Assembly: GCA_003140705.1 (NCBI GenBank)
Contig: PLKU01000500.1
Location: 1-6,618, forward strand
Length of the DNA stretch: 6,618 nt
DNA from: Acidobacteriaceae bacterium
GTDB lineage: Bacteria > Acidobacteriota > Terriglobia > Terriglobales > Acidobacteriaceae
Reading direction: 5' to 3'
Shown: positions 1 to 5,914 of the stretch, piece after piece
How the letters are laid out: each line of letters starts with the position of its first letter
Position numbering within the stretch: position 1 is the first letter of the stretch
Notes under the pieces: generated by a model
The model's input: the letters and a program-made list of their open reading frames with translations, nothing else
What the model was told of the DNA's origin: nothing
Databases searched by the model: none
Translations under genes and position numbers: made by a program

Positions 1-1383
1 GACGGAAAACTCCTGGCGATGGACATCGATCTCGCCACCGATGGCGGAGCCTATTCCACTTTGTCATCCACAGTGCTCTCGCGCGCTACGCTGCATTCGC
101 CGGGACCCTACGTCTGCCCCAACGTTCGCGTGCGCTCGCACTCCTGGGCCACGAACACCGTTCCCTATGGCGCGTTTCGCGGATTTGGCGCGCCGCAGGC
201 CATATTTGCCGTAGAACGCCACATGGATGAGATTGCCGCCGCCATCGGCATCGATCCGATTGAACTACGGCGCAGAAACTTTCTGCACGACGGCGACACC
301 ACGGCCACCGAGCAGCTGATGCGCGACCCGGTCATTCTCGATCAGTTGCTCGACCGCGCTTTGGCTGAAAGCGATTACGACGCCAAACGCGCCCGGTTTG
401 CCCGCGAAAACCCGAACAGCCCAGTCAAGCGCGGCATGGGCATCTCCGCCTTCTACCATGGCTCGGGATTCACCGGCTCAGGCGAACGGAACCTGAATTC
501 GCTTGCGGGATTGGATGTCACCCCGGAAGGCAAAGTGCGCGTACTTGTATCGAGCACCGAATTCGGCCAGGGCACAAACACGATACTCACCCAGATTGCG
601 GCAGAGTCCATCGGCATCGACTATGACGATATCGCCATGGCTCCCGCAGACACCGGCATCGTTCCCAACAGCGGACCAACCGTTGCCTCGCGCACATCAA
701 TGGTCGTGGGCCGTCTGATTGAACGTGCGGGTTTGCAACTCGTCAACCTGCTACGCGAGCATGCCGCGCTCGGCAAACACTTTACTCGAGATGAGTTCTT
801 TGCCGCCTGTGAGCGCTATCGCGCTCTAAATGGCAAGGTGGAATCGCTCTGCCGCTACGAGGCTCCGCCAGACATATTCTGGGACGACCAGAAGTATCGC
901 GGAGAGGCTTATCCGGCCTTCGGCTGGTCGATCCAGGTAGCGCAGGTAGCTGTGGATACACTCACATACTCTGCTGAAGTGGAGGAATTCTGGGCTGTCC
1001 AGGAAGTTGGTCGAGTGCTCAATCCCGCGCTGGCAGGCGGTCAAATCGAAGGCGGCGTCGCGCAGGGCATCGGTTACGCGCTCTACGAAAAGGTGCTCTT
1101 GCAAAACGGCCACATGGCCAACAACCAGATGACCAACTACATCATGCCCACCGCCGAGGATGTGCCGCCCATTCACGTTTTCTTTGAGCAGATTCCTTTT
1201 CAGCATGGCGCCTATGGGGCAAAGGGAATCGGCGAATTGCCGCATGATGGCCCCGCCCCCGCAATCCTGAATGCCATCAGGGACGCCACGGGCATTGGCT
1301 TCCGCGCCATTCCGCTGTTGCCTGAAGACCTGTTTGCTGAACTTGCCGCTCAGCTTCCGGCCGAGGAGCCATCCGCCGTATGA
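1..1383 (+). CDS. xdhA: Xanthine dehydrogenase, molybdenum-binding (large) subunit, 5'-truncated by window edge
   Basis: C-terminal 460 residues of a xanthine oxidase-family molybdopterin subunit; the family is usually about 750-780 aa, so the first 40% lies left of the window and frame 1 is open from base 1. It would hydroxylate (hypo)xanthine to urate in the cytoplasm as part of a three-subunit complex. Visible landmarks, counting from the first codon: SRATLH (Arg28), GAFRGFG (Arg60, Phe62), EFGQG near residue 185, and KGIGELP with the likely catalytic base Glu412. The Arg28-to-Arg60 spacing of 32 matches Arg880 and Arg912 of bovine xanthine oxidase as I recall them; Arg880 is a substrate-binding residue missing in aldehyde oxidases, which favours a purine substrate. 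The C-terminal motif GELPHDGPAP differs from the GEPP of classical XDH. The TGA overlaps the next start (ATGA). The symbol follows E. coli naming; other organisms use pucD or xdhB. Family certain; substrate supported by the uricase pathway genes downstream. Confidence 0.93.
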   Translation, partial: DGKLLAMDIDLATDGGAYSTLSSTVLSRATLHSPGPYVCPNVRVRSHSWATNTVPYGAFRGFGAPQAIFAVERHMDEIAAAIGIDPIELRRRNFLHDGDTTATEQLMRDPVILDQLLDRALAESDYDAKRARFARENPNSPVKRGMGISAFYHGSGFTGSGERNLNSLAGLDVTPEGKVRVLVSSTEFGQGTNTILTQIAAESIGIDYDDIAMAPADTGIVPNSGPTVASRTSMVVGRLIERAGLQLVNLLREHAALGKHFTRDEFFAACERYRALNGKVESLCRYEAPPDIFWDDQKYRGEAYPAFGWSIQVAQVAVDTLTYSAEVEEFWAVQEVGRVLNPALAGGQIEGGVAQGIGYALYEKVLLQNGHMANNQMTNYIMPTAEDVPPIHVFFEQIPFQHGAYGAKGIGELPHDGPAPAILNAIRDATGIGFRAIPLLPEDLFAELAAQLPAEEPSAV

Positions 1384-1889
1384 GCGCGCCATGGGCCACC
1401 ATCCGCTTCATTCTCAACGGCGAGCCATGTGCCGTTCATGCGCCACCCATGAAGCGGTTGCTCGACGTGCTGCGTGAAGACCTGCGCCTCACCGGGACCA
1501 AAGAAGGCTGCGGCGAAGGCGAGTGCGGCTCGTGCTCCGTGCGCATGAATGGCGAATTGGTCAACAGCTGCCTGGTCCCCGTAATTCAAGCCGAGGGCGC
1601 AACGGTCCAGACTATTGAAGGGCTCGCAACCAACGGAGAGTTGCATCCTTTGCAAAAGGCATTTCTTGCCTGCGGAGGCGCACAATGCGGCATCTGCACC
1701 CCGGGCATGTTGATGGCCGCTGCACAATTGCTTGACGTGAATCCCCATCCCAACATCGCCGAAATCCGCGAGGGCCTTGCGGGCAATCTCTGTCGCTGCA
1801 CGGGATTCATGCGCATCTTTGAGTCGGTGGTCAAGGCGGCGGCAAACGAATCGACCTCCACTGAAGAGCAGGCAGCTCATGCGCGGTAA
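1380..1889 (+). CDS. xdhC: Xanthine dehydrogenase, [2Fe-2S] iron-sulfur subunit
   Basis: 169-aa electron-transfer subunit carrying both [2Fe-2S] clusters between the molybdenum centre and FAD. The N-terminal plant-ferredoxin-type domain has Cys44, Cys49, Cys52 and Cys64 (KEGCGEGECGSC, then NSC). The C-terminal helical domain has Cys103 and Cys106 (QCGICTPGM) and Cys138 and Cys140 (NLCRCTG). All eight ligands are present and the length is normal for the family. There is no signal peptide or Tat motif, so the enzyme should be cytoplasmic. The ATG overlaps the upstream stop as ATGA, and GAGGAG at 1363-1368, 11 nt before it, can act as ribosome binding site. The last 11 nt overlap the FAD-subunit gene. 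The name follows E. coli xdhC (pucE in Bacillus); this is not the XdhC cofactor-insertion chaperone found in other bacteria. Confidence 0.95.
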   Translation: MSAPWATIRFILNGEPCAVHAPPMKRLLDVLREDLRLTGTKEGCGEGECGSCSVRMNGELVNSCLVPVIQAEGATVQTIEGLATNGELHPLQKAFLACGGAQCGICTPGMLMAAAQLLDVNPHPNIAEIREGLAGNLCRCTGFMRIFESVVKAAANESTSTEEQAAHAR

Positions 1890-2757
1890 CGCTGAGGCCC
1901 ACCAGATGATCGCGCCGGGCAGCCTTGCAGCGGTGCTCGATCTTATGTCCAGCGCACCCGGCGAGTGGACCCCGATCGCCGGCGGAACTGAAATCATGGT
2001 GGCTCACGCGGCAGGCAAGCCCGTTGCAGAAAAGCTTGTGAGCCTCTGGGGCATCCCCGAGCTGCGTTTCATTGAGGACAGGACAGAGAGCATTGCCATC
2101 GGCGCAGCCGCCACGTTCCGCGACCTTCGCGCACATGCGGCGATCAATGCGGATTGGCCGCTTGTGTCCAGAGCCTCAAGCTGGATCGGCTCCATCGCCA
2201 ATCAGAGCCGCGCTACGGTTGGCGGCAATCTTGTCAACGGATCACCAGCCGCGGATTCCTCGCCCGCTTTTCTTGTATACGACGCGGAGATCGAGCTCGT
2301 GTCTTCGCGCGGTAGCCGCCGTATTCCCTATGCAGCTTTCCACACCGGCTACAAGCAGAATGCGATGGCTCCTGACGAACTGCTCTACGCCATTCATCTG
2401 CCTCGGCGATTCGCGCAGCACCGGCAGTATTTGCGCAAAGTTGGAACGCGGCGCGCCATGGCCGTTGCAAAAGTTGCGCTCGCCGTGACGGCGCTCCTCA
2501 AAGAAGGCCAGATGAGCGAAATTCGGGTGGCAGCGGCCAGCCTCGCGCCCTTTCCGGTACGCCTGGTGCAGGTTGAAACTGCTCTTTTGGGCCAGCCGAT
2601 CAACTCAATCACCATTCAGCCTGCGCGGGCCGCTTTGCTGGCGGAGGCCACGCCGATAGATGACATCCGATCCACTGCCACGTACCGGCGGCAGGTGGGC
2701 GCCAATCTCCTTGAGGAATTTTTGATAAAGTTGCGGACAGGGGATGCGTCAAAGTGA
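1879..2757 (+). CDS. xdhB: Xanthine dehydrogenase, FAD-binding subunit
   Basis: 292-aa flavoprotein subunit of the CO dehydrogenase/xanthine dehydrogenase medium-subunit family; it takes electrons from the [2Fe-2S] subunit and passes them to NAD+ or another acceptor. The FAD pyrophosphate-binding motif PIAGGTEIM is at residues 32-40 and the second flavin motif, ATVGGNLVNGSPAAD, at 112-126. The C-terminal CO_deh_flav_C-type domain runs from about 185 to the end, with the typical DDIRSTATYR stretch at 261-270. No [4Fe-4S] insertion like that of 4-hydroxybenzoyl-CoA reductase is visible at this length. I chose the ATG at 1879, with GAAGAG at 1863-1868 ten nt before it; an in-frame ATG at 1777 would add 34 residues that only mirror the iron-sulfur gene, and ATG 1906 is a possible shorter start. 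The stop overlaps the next start (GTGA). Confidence 0.94.
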   Translation: MRGNAEAHQMIAPGSLAAVLDLMSSAPGEWTPIAGGTEIMVAHAAGKPVAEKLVSLWGIPELRFIEDRTESIAIGAAATFRDLRAHAAINADWPLVSRASSWIGSIANQSRATVGGNLVNGSPAADSSPAFLVYDAEIELVSSRGSRRIPYAAFHTGYKQNAMAPDELLYAIHLPRRFAQHRQYLRKVGTRRAMAVAKVALAVTALLKEGQMSEIRVAAASLAPFPVRLVQVETALLGQPINSITIQPARAALLAEATPIDDIRSTATYRRQVGANLLEEFLIKLRTGDASK

Positions 2758-3263
2758 ACTCCACCCTGCACGCCTGGAATACCGCAAACCCGGGCACGGC
2801 GCTGGCAGCGATGATTGCCTGCTGCGGCGCACGCCGTTGGGCCACGGCCATGATCGCAATGCGTCCTATGCGCAATATCGCTGAACTGAGCGCTGCGGCC
2901 GATGAAGTCTGGAGCCGCATGGAAGAGGAGGACTGGCTTGAAGCATTCGCCTGTCACCCGCGCATCGGTGGAGAAAGATCTGCGCATGCCTCGCCGCAGT
3001 CCTCCGCATGGTCCAGCCAGGAGCAGGCTTCCACGAGGGCAGCAACGGCAGCAGTGCTTGCCGAACTGGCTGCGGCCAATGCCCAATATGAGAAGCGCCT
3101 CGGATTCAGCTTTATTGTTTGCGCGACCGGCAAGAGCGCTGAAGAGATGCTTGAGATTCTCAAACACCGTCTGGTTGCCGATCGAGCCAGCGAGTTGCTT
3201 GAGGCCGCGGAACAGCAGCGTCAAATTACCCAATTACGCCTTGGAAAGTGGCTCCTCGGATGA
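2754..3263 (+). CDS. uraD: 2-oxo-4-hydroxy-4-carboxy-5-ureidoimidazoline (OHCU) decarboxylase
   Basis: 169-aa protein of the OHCU decarboxylase family, which converts OHCU to S-(+)-allantoin, the last step of urate breakdown to allantoin. Family signatures in order: CCGARRWATAM at 23-33 followed by RP (usually RPF, here RPM), HPRIGG with catalytic His68 at 68-73, SSQEQAS with Glu90 at 87-93, GFSFIVCATGKS at 117-128, and LRLGKW near the C-terminus, where Arg162 probably matches the essential C-terminal arginine of animal enzymes. It starts with GTG in a GTGA overlap with the FAD-subunit stop; AGGGGA at 2739-2744 lies 9 nt before it. The next in-frame ATG (residue 20) would cut into the conserved fold. 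The protein is free-standing, not fused to uricase or UraH as in some other bacteria. Its own stop overlaps the uraH start. Confidence 0.94.
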   Translation: MNSTLHAWNTANPGTALAAMIACCGARRWATAMIAMRPMRNIAELSAAADEVWSRMEEEDWLEAFACHPRIGGERSAHASPQSSAWSSQEQASTRAATAAVLAELAAANAQYEKRLGFSFIVCATGKSAEEMLEILKHRLVADRASELLEAAEQQRQITQLRLGKWLLG

Positions 3264-3589
3264 GTACCATCACGACACACGTATTGGACGCCGTACTTGG
3301 CAAGCCAGCCGTGGGCATTTCGGTCCGTTTAGACCGGCGAGACGGGGACGCATGGACCGCTGTTGACGCGGGCGCAACGGATGCCGACGGGCGTTGCCGG
3401 CATCTCGCGCAGGACGCGCAGTTCGGAATCTATCGCCTGACATTTGATACCGGTGCGTACCTTAGGCACGCTGGGCGCAGCACAATTTATCCTGAAATTA
3501 CCGTCGTCTTCCACTGCGATGGTGAGGCGCACTATCACCTGCCGCTGCTCCTGAGCGACAACAGCTACACAACCTATCGAGGAAGCTGA
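3260..3589 (+). CDS. uraH: 5-hydroxyisourate hydrolase (transthyretin-like HIUase)
   Basis: 109-aa transthyretin-fold enzyme that opens 5-hydroxyisourate, the unstable uricase product, to OHCU. It begins directly with ITTHVLD (His7), continues through GKPAVGI, DADGR (Arg45), IYPE (76-79) and HYHLPLLLS (His91, His93), and ends in TTYRGS. The terminal YRGS is the diagnostic HIUase signature that separates the enzyme from the hormone carrier transthyretin. There is no signal peptide, unlike the periplasmic E. coli UraH, so it should act in the cytoplasm beside uricase. The ATG at 3260 makes an ATGA overlap with the uraD stop; an in-frame GTG at 3248 would add only four residues and has no homology behind it. 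GGAAAG at 3243-3248 is a possible ribosome binding site. The final RGS codons contain the uricase ribosome binding site. Confidence 0.95.
   Translation: MSTITTHVLDAVLGKPAVGISVRLDRRDGDAWTAVDAGATDADGRCRHLAQDAQFGIYRLTFDTGAYLRHAGRSTIYPEITVVFHCDGEAHYHLPLLLSDNSYTTYRGS
3579..3585 (+). promoter_or_regulatory. Strong Shine-Dalgarno for urate oxidase inside the uraH end
   Basis: GAGGAAG lies 8 nt before the uricase ATG and overlaps the codons for the conserved C-terminal Arg-Gly-Ser of UraH. It is the strongest ribosome binding site in the operon and fixes the uricase start at 3594. Confidence 0.7.
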
Positions 3590-3593
3590 GACG

Positions 3594-4436
3594 ATGGCAA
3601 AACTGGGTGAGAATCGCTACGGAAAATCGCGCGTGCGGCTGTCACGGATTACGCGGCATGGCGATCGTCACGACTTCAATGAGTGGACCGTGCAGGTACT
3701 GCTCGAAGGTGATTTCGAGACCAGCTTCACTGAGGCCGACAACAGCAAACTGCTGCCCACAGACACGATGAAGAACACCGTTTATTCGCTGGCACGTGCC
3801 TCAAACGCAGAAACCATCGAAGCATTTGCCATGGAACTCGGCGATTATCTGCTGGCCAACAATCCGCAGGTCAGCGGGGCCTGCGTCGAAGTTGAAGAAA
3901 AGGCCTGGGAGCGAATGATCGTGGATGGCGCGCCTGAAGCAACCACCTTCAAGCTTGGCGGTCCTGAAGTCCAAACCGCTCATGCCGTGCGCGACCAGGG
4001 CCGCGAGTGGTCCGTCAGATCCGGCGTGGATGGCCTCGTGATTCTCAAGACCACCAAGTCCGCGTTTACCGGCTACATCAAAGACAAGCTCACCACGCTC
4101 AAACCCGCCACAGATCGCATCTTCGGCACCCGCGCCACGGCCACTTGGGATTACGCCGCCAGCGCGCCAGACTACGCGCAAGTGAGGTCGCGGATCGTTG
4201 CTGCCATGCTCAAGGAGTTTGCGGCGCATCACAGCATGAGCGTGCAGCACACGCTATTCGATATGGGAAAGGTAGCCCTGACGGCAGCGCCGGAGATTTC
4301 GCGCATCAAGCTCACCATGCCCAATCTTCACCATCTTCTGGCTGACTTGAGCCCGTTTGGTCAGGACAACCCCAACCACATCTTCGTCCCCATCGATGAG
4401 CCACATGGCTACATTGAAGCTACGATCGAGCGCTAG
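3594..4436 (+). CDS. pucL: Urate oxidase (cofactor-independent uricase)
   Basis: 280-aa uricase with two tandem T-fold domains; it oxidises urate with O2 to 5-hydroxyisourate and H2O2 without metal or cofactor. Residues matching the Aspergillus flavus active site, recalled from the literature, are all present: Lys11 (RYGKSRVRL), Thr56 (LLPTDTMKNTVY), Phe158 and Arg175 (KSAFTGY, DRIFGT), Gln218 (SVQHTLFDM), Asn244 and His246 (MPNLHHLLADL). The C-terminal half ends in PNHIFVPIDEPHGYIEATI, typical of bacterial and plant enzymes. Length is normal and the protein is single-function, unlike Bacillus PucL, which is fused to OHCU decarboxylase. It starts 4 nt after uraH with a strong Shine-Dalgarno (GAGGAAG, 3579-3585). 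It is the last gene of the visible operon; its stop lies 3 bp from the stop of convergent mocA. The H2O2 made implies a need for catalase elsewhere. Confidence 0.97.
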   Translation: MAKLGENRYGKSRVRLSRITRHGDRHDFNEWTVQVLLEGDFETSFTEADNSKLLPTDTMKNTVYSLARASNAETIEAFAMELGDYLLANNPQVSGACVEVEEKAWERMIVDGAPEATTFKLGGPEVQTAHAVRDQGREWSVRSGVDGLVILKTTKSAFTGYIKDKLTTLKPATDRIFGTRATATWDYAASAPDYAQVRSRIVAAMLKEFAAHHSMSVQHTLFDMGKVALTAAPEISRIKLTMPNLHHLLADLSPFGQDNPNHIFVPIDEPHGYIEATIER

Positions 4437-4448
4437 GGCCTACTTCAA
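4414..4448. repeat. Inverted repeat spanning the two convergent stop codons
   Basis: TTGAAG (4414-4419) and CTTCAA (4443-4448) are perfect 6-bp inverted repeats around a 23-nt interval holding both the uricase TAG (4434-4436) and the mocA stop (4440-4442). There is no T-tract on either strand, so it is not a canonical terminator. It is the only inverted structure seen where both units must end, but a 6-bp match with this loop can arise by chance. Confidence 0.25.
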
Positions 4449-5030
4449 CTGCGCCAGGTCGCCGGGCTGGTCAATGTCCACTTCACCGCCCTCAAGCGGC
4501 AATGCGACCACCGGCCATTGCGGCACAGCCAGCAGCGACCGCGCCCCCTGGTCGCCTCGCAACGCAAGCAGATTCCCAAATGCTCCGCGTGGAAACACGG
4601 CGGGCACTCCATGAACTCCGGCATAAGCTGAGGCCACAATGGTGGGCTCATTGTGCACGGTAAACTCCTGAATCAATGCCCGCAGATGACCGGCAGTGAG
4701 GCGTGGCTGGTCGCAGCTTAGGATCAGCACCCCTGACGCCTCGCGAGCGATAGCATCGAGCGCATCAATGCCCGCACGAATTGAGCTGGCGATTCCCTGC
4801 TCCCATTCGTCATTGAGGATATGGATCGCGCCCTCAAGTGCAACGGCCGCGCGGATCGCCTGATAATGAGCGCCCAAGACAGCGATGACCGGCGCCGCGC
4901 CGGCCTCATTAGCCAGGCGAACCGCTCGCTCAACCAAGGTCTCGCCATCCAGTTTCAGTAATTGCTTCGGCTGGCCCAGCCTCCGGCTCGCCCCCGCGGC
5001 AAGAACTATCGCTGGAATCGAAGCACTCAT
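4440..5030 (-). CDS. mocA: MocA-like molybdenum cofactor nucleotidyltransferase (probable CTP:molybdopterin cytidylyltransferase)
   Basis: 196-aa GT-A-fold nucleotidyltransferase. The N-terminal nucleotide-binding signature IVLAAGASRRLGQPKQLL lies at 8-25. SCDQP (105-109) carries a metal-binding aspartate, GVPAVF (141-146) is the substrate loop, GDQGARSLL sits near 159-167, and DIDQPGDL (185-192) matches the family's terminal DIDTPEDL-like motif. The LAAG and SRRLG form points to the MocA/CoxC group, not to MobA (LAGG, guanylyltransferase). MocA proteins attach CMP to molybdopterin to make the cofactor of E. coli-type xanthine dehydrogenase, fitting the convergent xdh genes 3 bp away. Start: ATG at 5030, giving an ATGA overlap with the upstream membrane-protein gene, with GAAGGG (5036-5041) five nt before it. 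The frame stays open to 5531, but that extension is the DUF2165 gene read out of frame. CTP use and the partner enzyme are inferred. Confidence 0.85.
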   Translation of the reverse strand: MSASIPAIVLAAGASRRLGQPKQLLKLDGETLVERAVRLANEAGAAPVIAVLGAHYQAIRAAVALEGAIHILNDEWEQGIASSIRAGIDALDAIAREASGVLILSCDQPRLTAGHLRALIQEFTVHNEPTIVASAYAGVHGVPAVFPRGAFGNLLALRGDQGARSLLAVPQWPVVALPLEGGEVDIDQPGDLAQLK

Positions 5031-5524
5031 GGCTGCCCTTCGACGTCTGGGTGCAATACGAACAGCAGCACGATCCCAACGACCGTAAACATGCGGAACG
5101 CTGCCGACTGGCCGTTCCACTGCGCTGATTGCCACATAAGAAACCATTCCTCGCCTACTGCAAGAAAGGCAACCAGCCACATCAACAATGAGAGAGTCAG
5201 CGCTGCCACAGGCACGCCCTTGGCAGCGTTGAAAGCAACTGCTGGCAGCCGCAACGCTCGCAGCAGCCGTACACTTCCCCACCACAGCAGAATCGCCGTC
5301 AATATCTCCCACGCAATGATTGACAGGTAGAAAACAAGTTGAATTGCAGGCGAATGCAACGAGCGCCACATCCCATTGTTCCCGGGAAACGTCGTATCCA
5401 TCGTCAGCGTGTGGCGAACAAATACGTAATTCGAATTGAAATCGGTCAGGTTGTTGAAGGCGACCAGCGAACAGTAGAAAGCGACCCCTGCAACCAGCAG
5501 CATCTTCGCGGCACGCGTAATCAT
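5027..5524 (-). CDS. DUF2165 family small integral membrane protein, function unknown
   Basis: 165-aa protein that I match to DUF2165 (predicted small integral membrane proteins) by the stretch SLVAFNNLTDFNSNYVFVRH (19-38) followed by TMDTTFPGN (41-49) and MWR. Four membrane segments are likely: about 5-24, 61-83, 104-124 and 144-158. The conserved FNNLTD and MDTTFPGN region falls in the loop after segment 1, and a short tryptophan-containing loop (EEWFLMWQSAQW, 125-136) lies between segments 3 and 4. It has no catalytic motif I recognise and no cleavable signal peptide. The start at 5524 fits the usual family N-terminus (MITR then a hydrophobic helix), but there is no clear ribosome binding site; a leaderless transcript is possible. 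Its stop overlaps the mocA start (ATGA), so the two are very likely co-translated. Whether it takes part in molybdenum or purine metabolism is unknown. Confidence 0.85.
   Translation of the reverse strand: MITRAAKMLLVAGVAFYCSLVAFNNLTDFNSNYVFVRHTLTMDTTFPGNNGMWRSLHSPAIQLVFYLSIIAWEILTAILLWWGSVRLLRALRLPAVAFNAAKGVPVAALTLSLLMWLVAFLAVGEEWFLMWQSAQWNGQSAAFRMFTVVGIVLLFVLHPDVEGQP
5036..5041 (-). promoter_or_regulatory. Shine-Dalgarno fixing the mocA start
   Basis: On the - strand GAAGGG lies 5 nt before the ATG at 5030. Together with the ATGA overlap and the alignment of the LAAG motif close to the N-terminus, it selects this start over the longer open frame reaching 5531. Confidence 0.6.
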
Positions 5525-5529
5525 GGCTC

Positions 5530-5559
5530 ATGCTATCTTGGCCGCGCCGAACGGCTCAA
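5530..5559 (-). promoter_or_regulatory. Candidate proximal promoter for DUF2165-mocA (near-leaderless)
   Basis: On the - strand, TTGAGC (5559-5554, 4 of 6) and TAGCAT (5535-5530, 4 of 6) are 18 bp apart. The -10 lies so close to the ATG at 5524 that the transcript would start at or next to the start codon. This fits the lack of a Shine-Dalgarno in front of this gene. Both boxes are imperfect and GC-rich surroundings produce such matches by chance. Confidence 0.25.
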
Positions 5560-5885
5560 GCGGAATCCTTCCGTGCGGGCTCCCCCGATCCAGTCCGCGC
5601 CGAGGGCTTGTTTTCGTCCCAAGCTGGCCACGGTTGCCAGGTTTACCGATTTACCTTCCCGAAACGGAGATCTCCCCCCAAACGCTCGCCGAGGCAATCC
5701 GTCGGAGAAGAGAGCCTTCTGCCAGTTGCGCTGTCCGGGGAATCCCCAGACTGCGCTGATAGCTCAGGCCGCGCGGTTGCCGCACCGACCAATCTCGGGG
5801 TTCCCGTGTCTTCTTTGCCCGAACGATACCGGCCGGGATTTCCAAACCAAAACTACCAAAAACTTAGATGATCCTTATGGACTAA

Positions 5886-5914
5886 TCGATATCCTGTCTG
5901 CACTTTGTAGTCAA
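5886..5914 (-). promoter_or_regulatory. Candidate sigma70-type promoter reading left toward DUF2165-mocA
   Basis: On the - strand, TTGACT (5914-5909, 5 of 6 to TTGACA) is followed after 17 bp by TATCGA (5891-5886, 3 of 6 to TATAAT). It sits in the AT-rich island. If used, transcription would start near 5879 and leave a leader of about 355 nt before the DUF2165 ATG. The weak -10 and the unknown promoter preferences of this organism keep confidence low. Confidence 0.3.

Noticed and set aside
1..1383. Aldehyde oxidoreductase or CO dehydrogenase large subunit
   Set aside because: An arginine sits at the position expected for purine binding and the downstream genes are specific for urate breakdown; the CO dehydrogenase active-site loop (AYRCSFR) is not present.
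1777..1878. Earlier ATG for the FAD subunit at 1777
   Set aside because: The added 34 residues are an out-of-frame reading of the iron-sulfur gene, rich in Arg and Ser, and do not match the family N-terminus.
826..1997. Long - strand frames opposite the xdh genes (826-1392 and 1350-1997)
   Set aside because: They lie antisense to unmistakable subunits, have no recognisable domains and are typical mirror frames in high-GC DNA.
2616..3233. 205-aa - strand frame opposite xdhB and uraD
   Set aside because: Antisense to conserved coding sequence, low-complexity composition, no motif.
3260..3589. Transthyretin-related protein of unknown role
   Set aside because: The YRGS C-terminus, HYHLPLLLS motif and location between uraD and uricase identify it as HIUase.
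4440..5030. MobA guanylyltransferase
   Set aside because: The nucleotide loop reads LAAG with SRRLG, as in the MocA/CoxC group, not the LAGG of MobA; context with a xanthine dehydrogenase also favours MocA.
4440..5531. 363-aa open frame on the - strand covering both mocA and the DUF2165 gene
   Set aside because: Only its last 196 residues look like a protein family (MocA). The first part is the DUF2165 gene read in another frame, and the ATGA junction with a Shine-Dalgarno gives the proper start at 5030; it is not a fusion.
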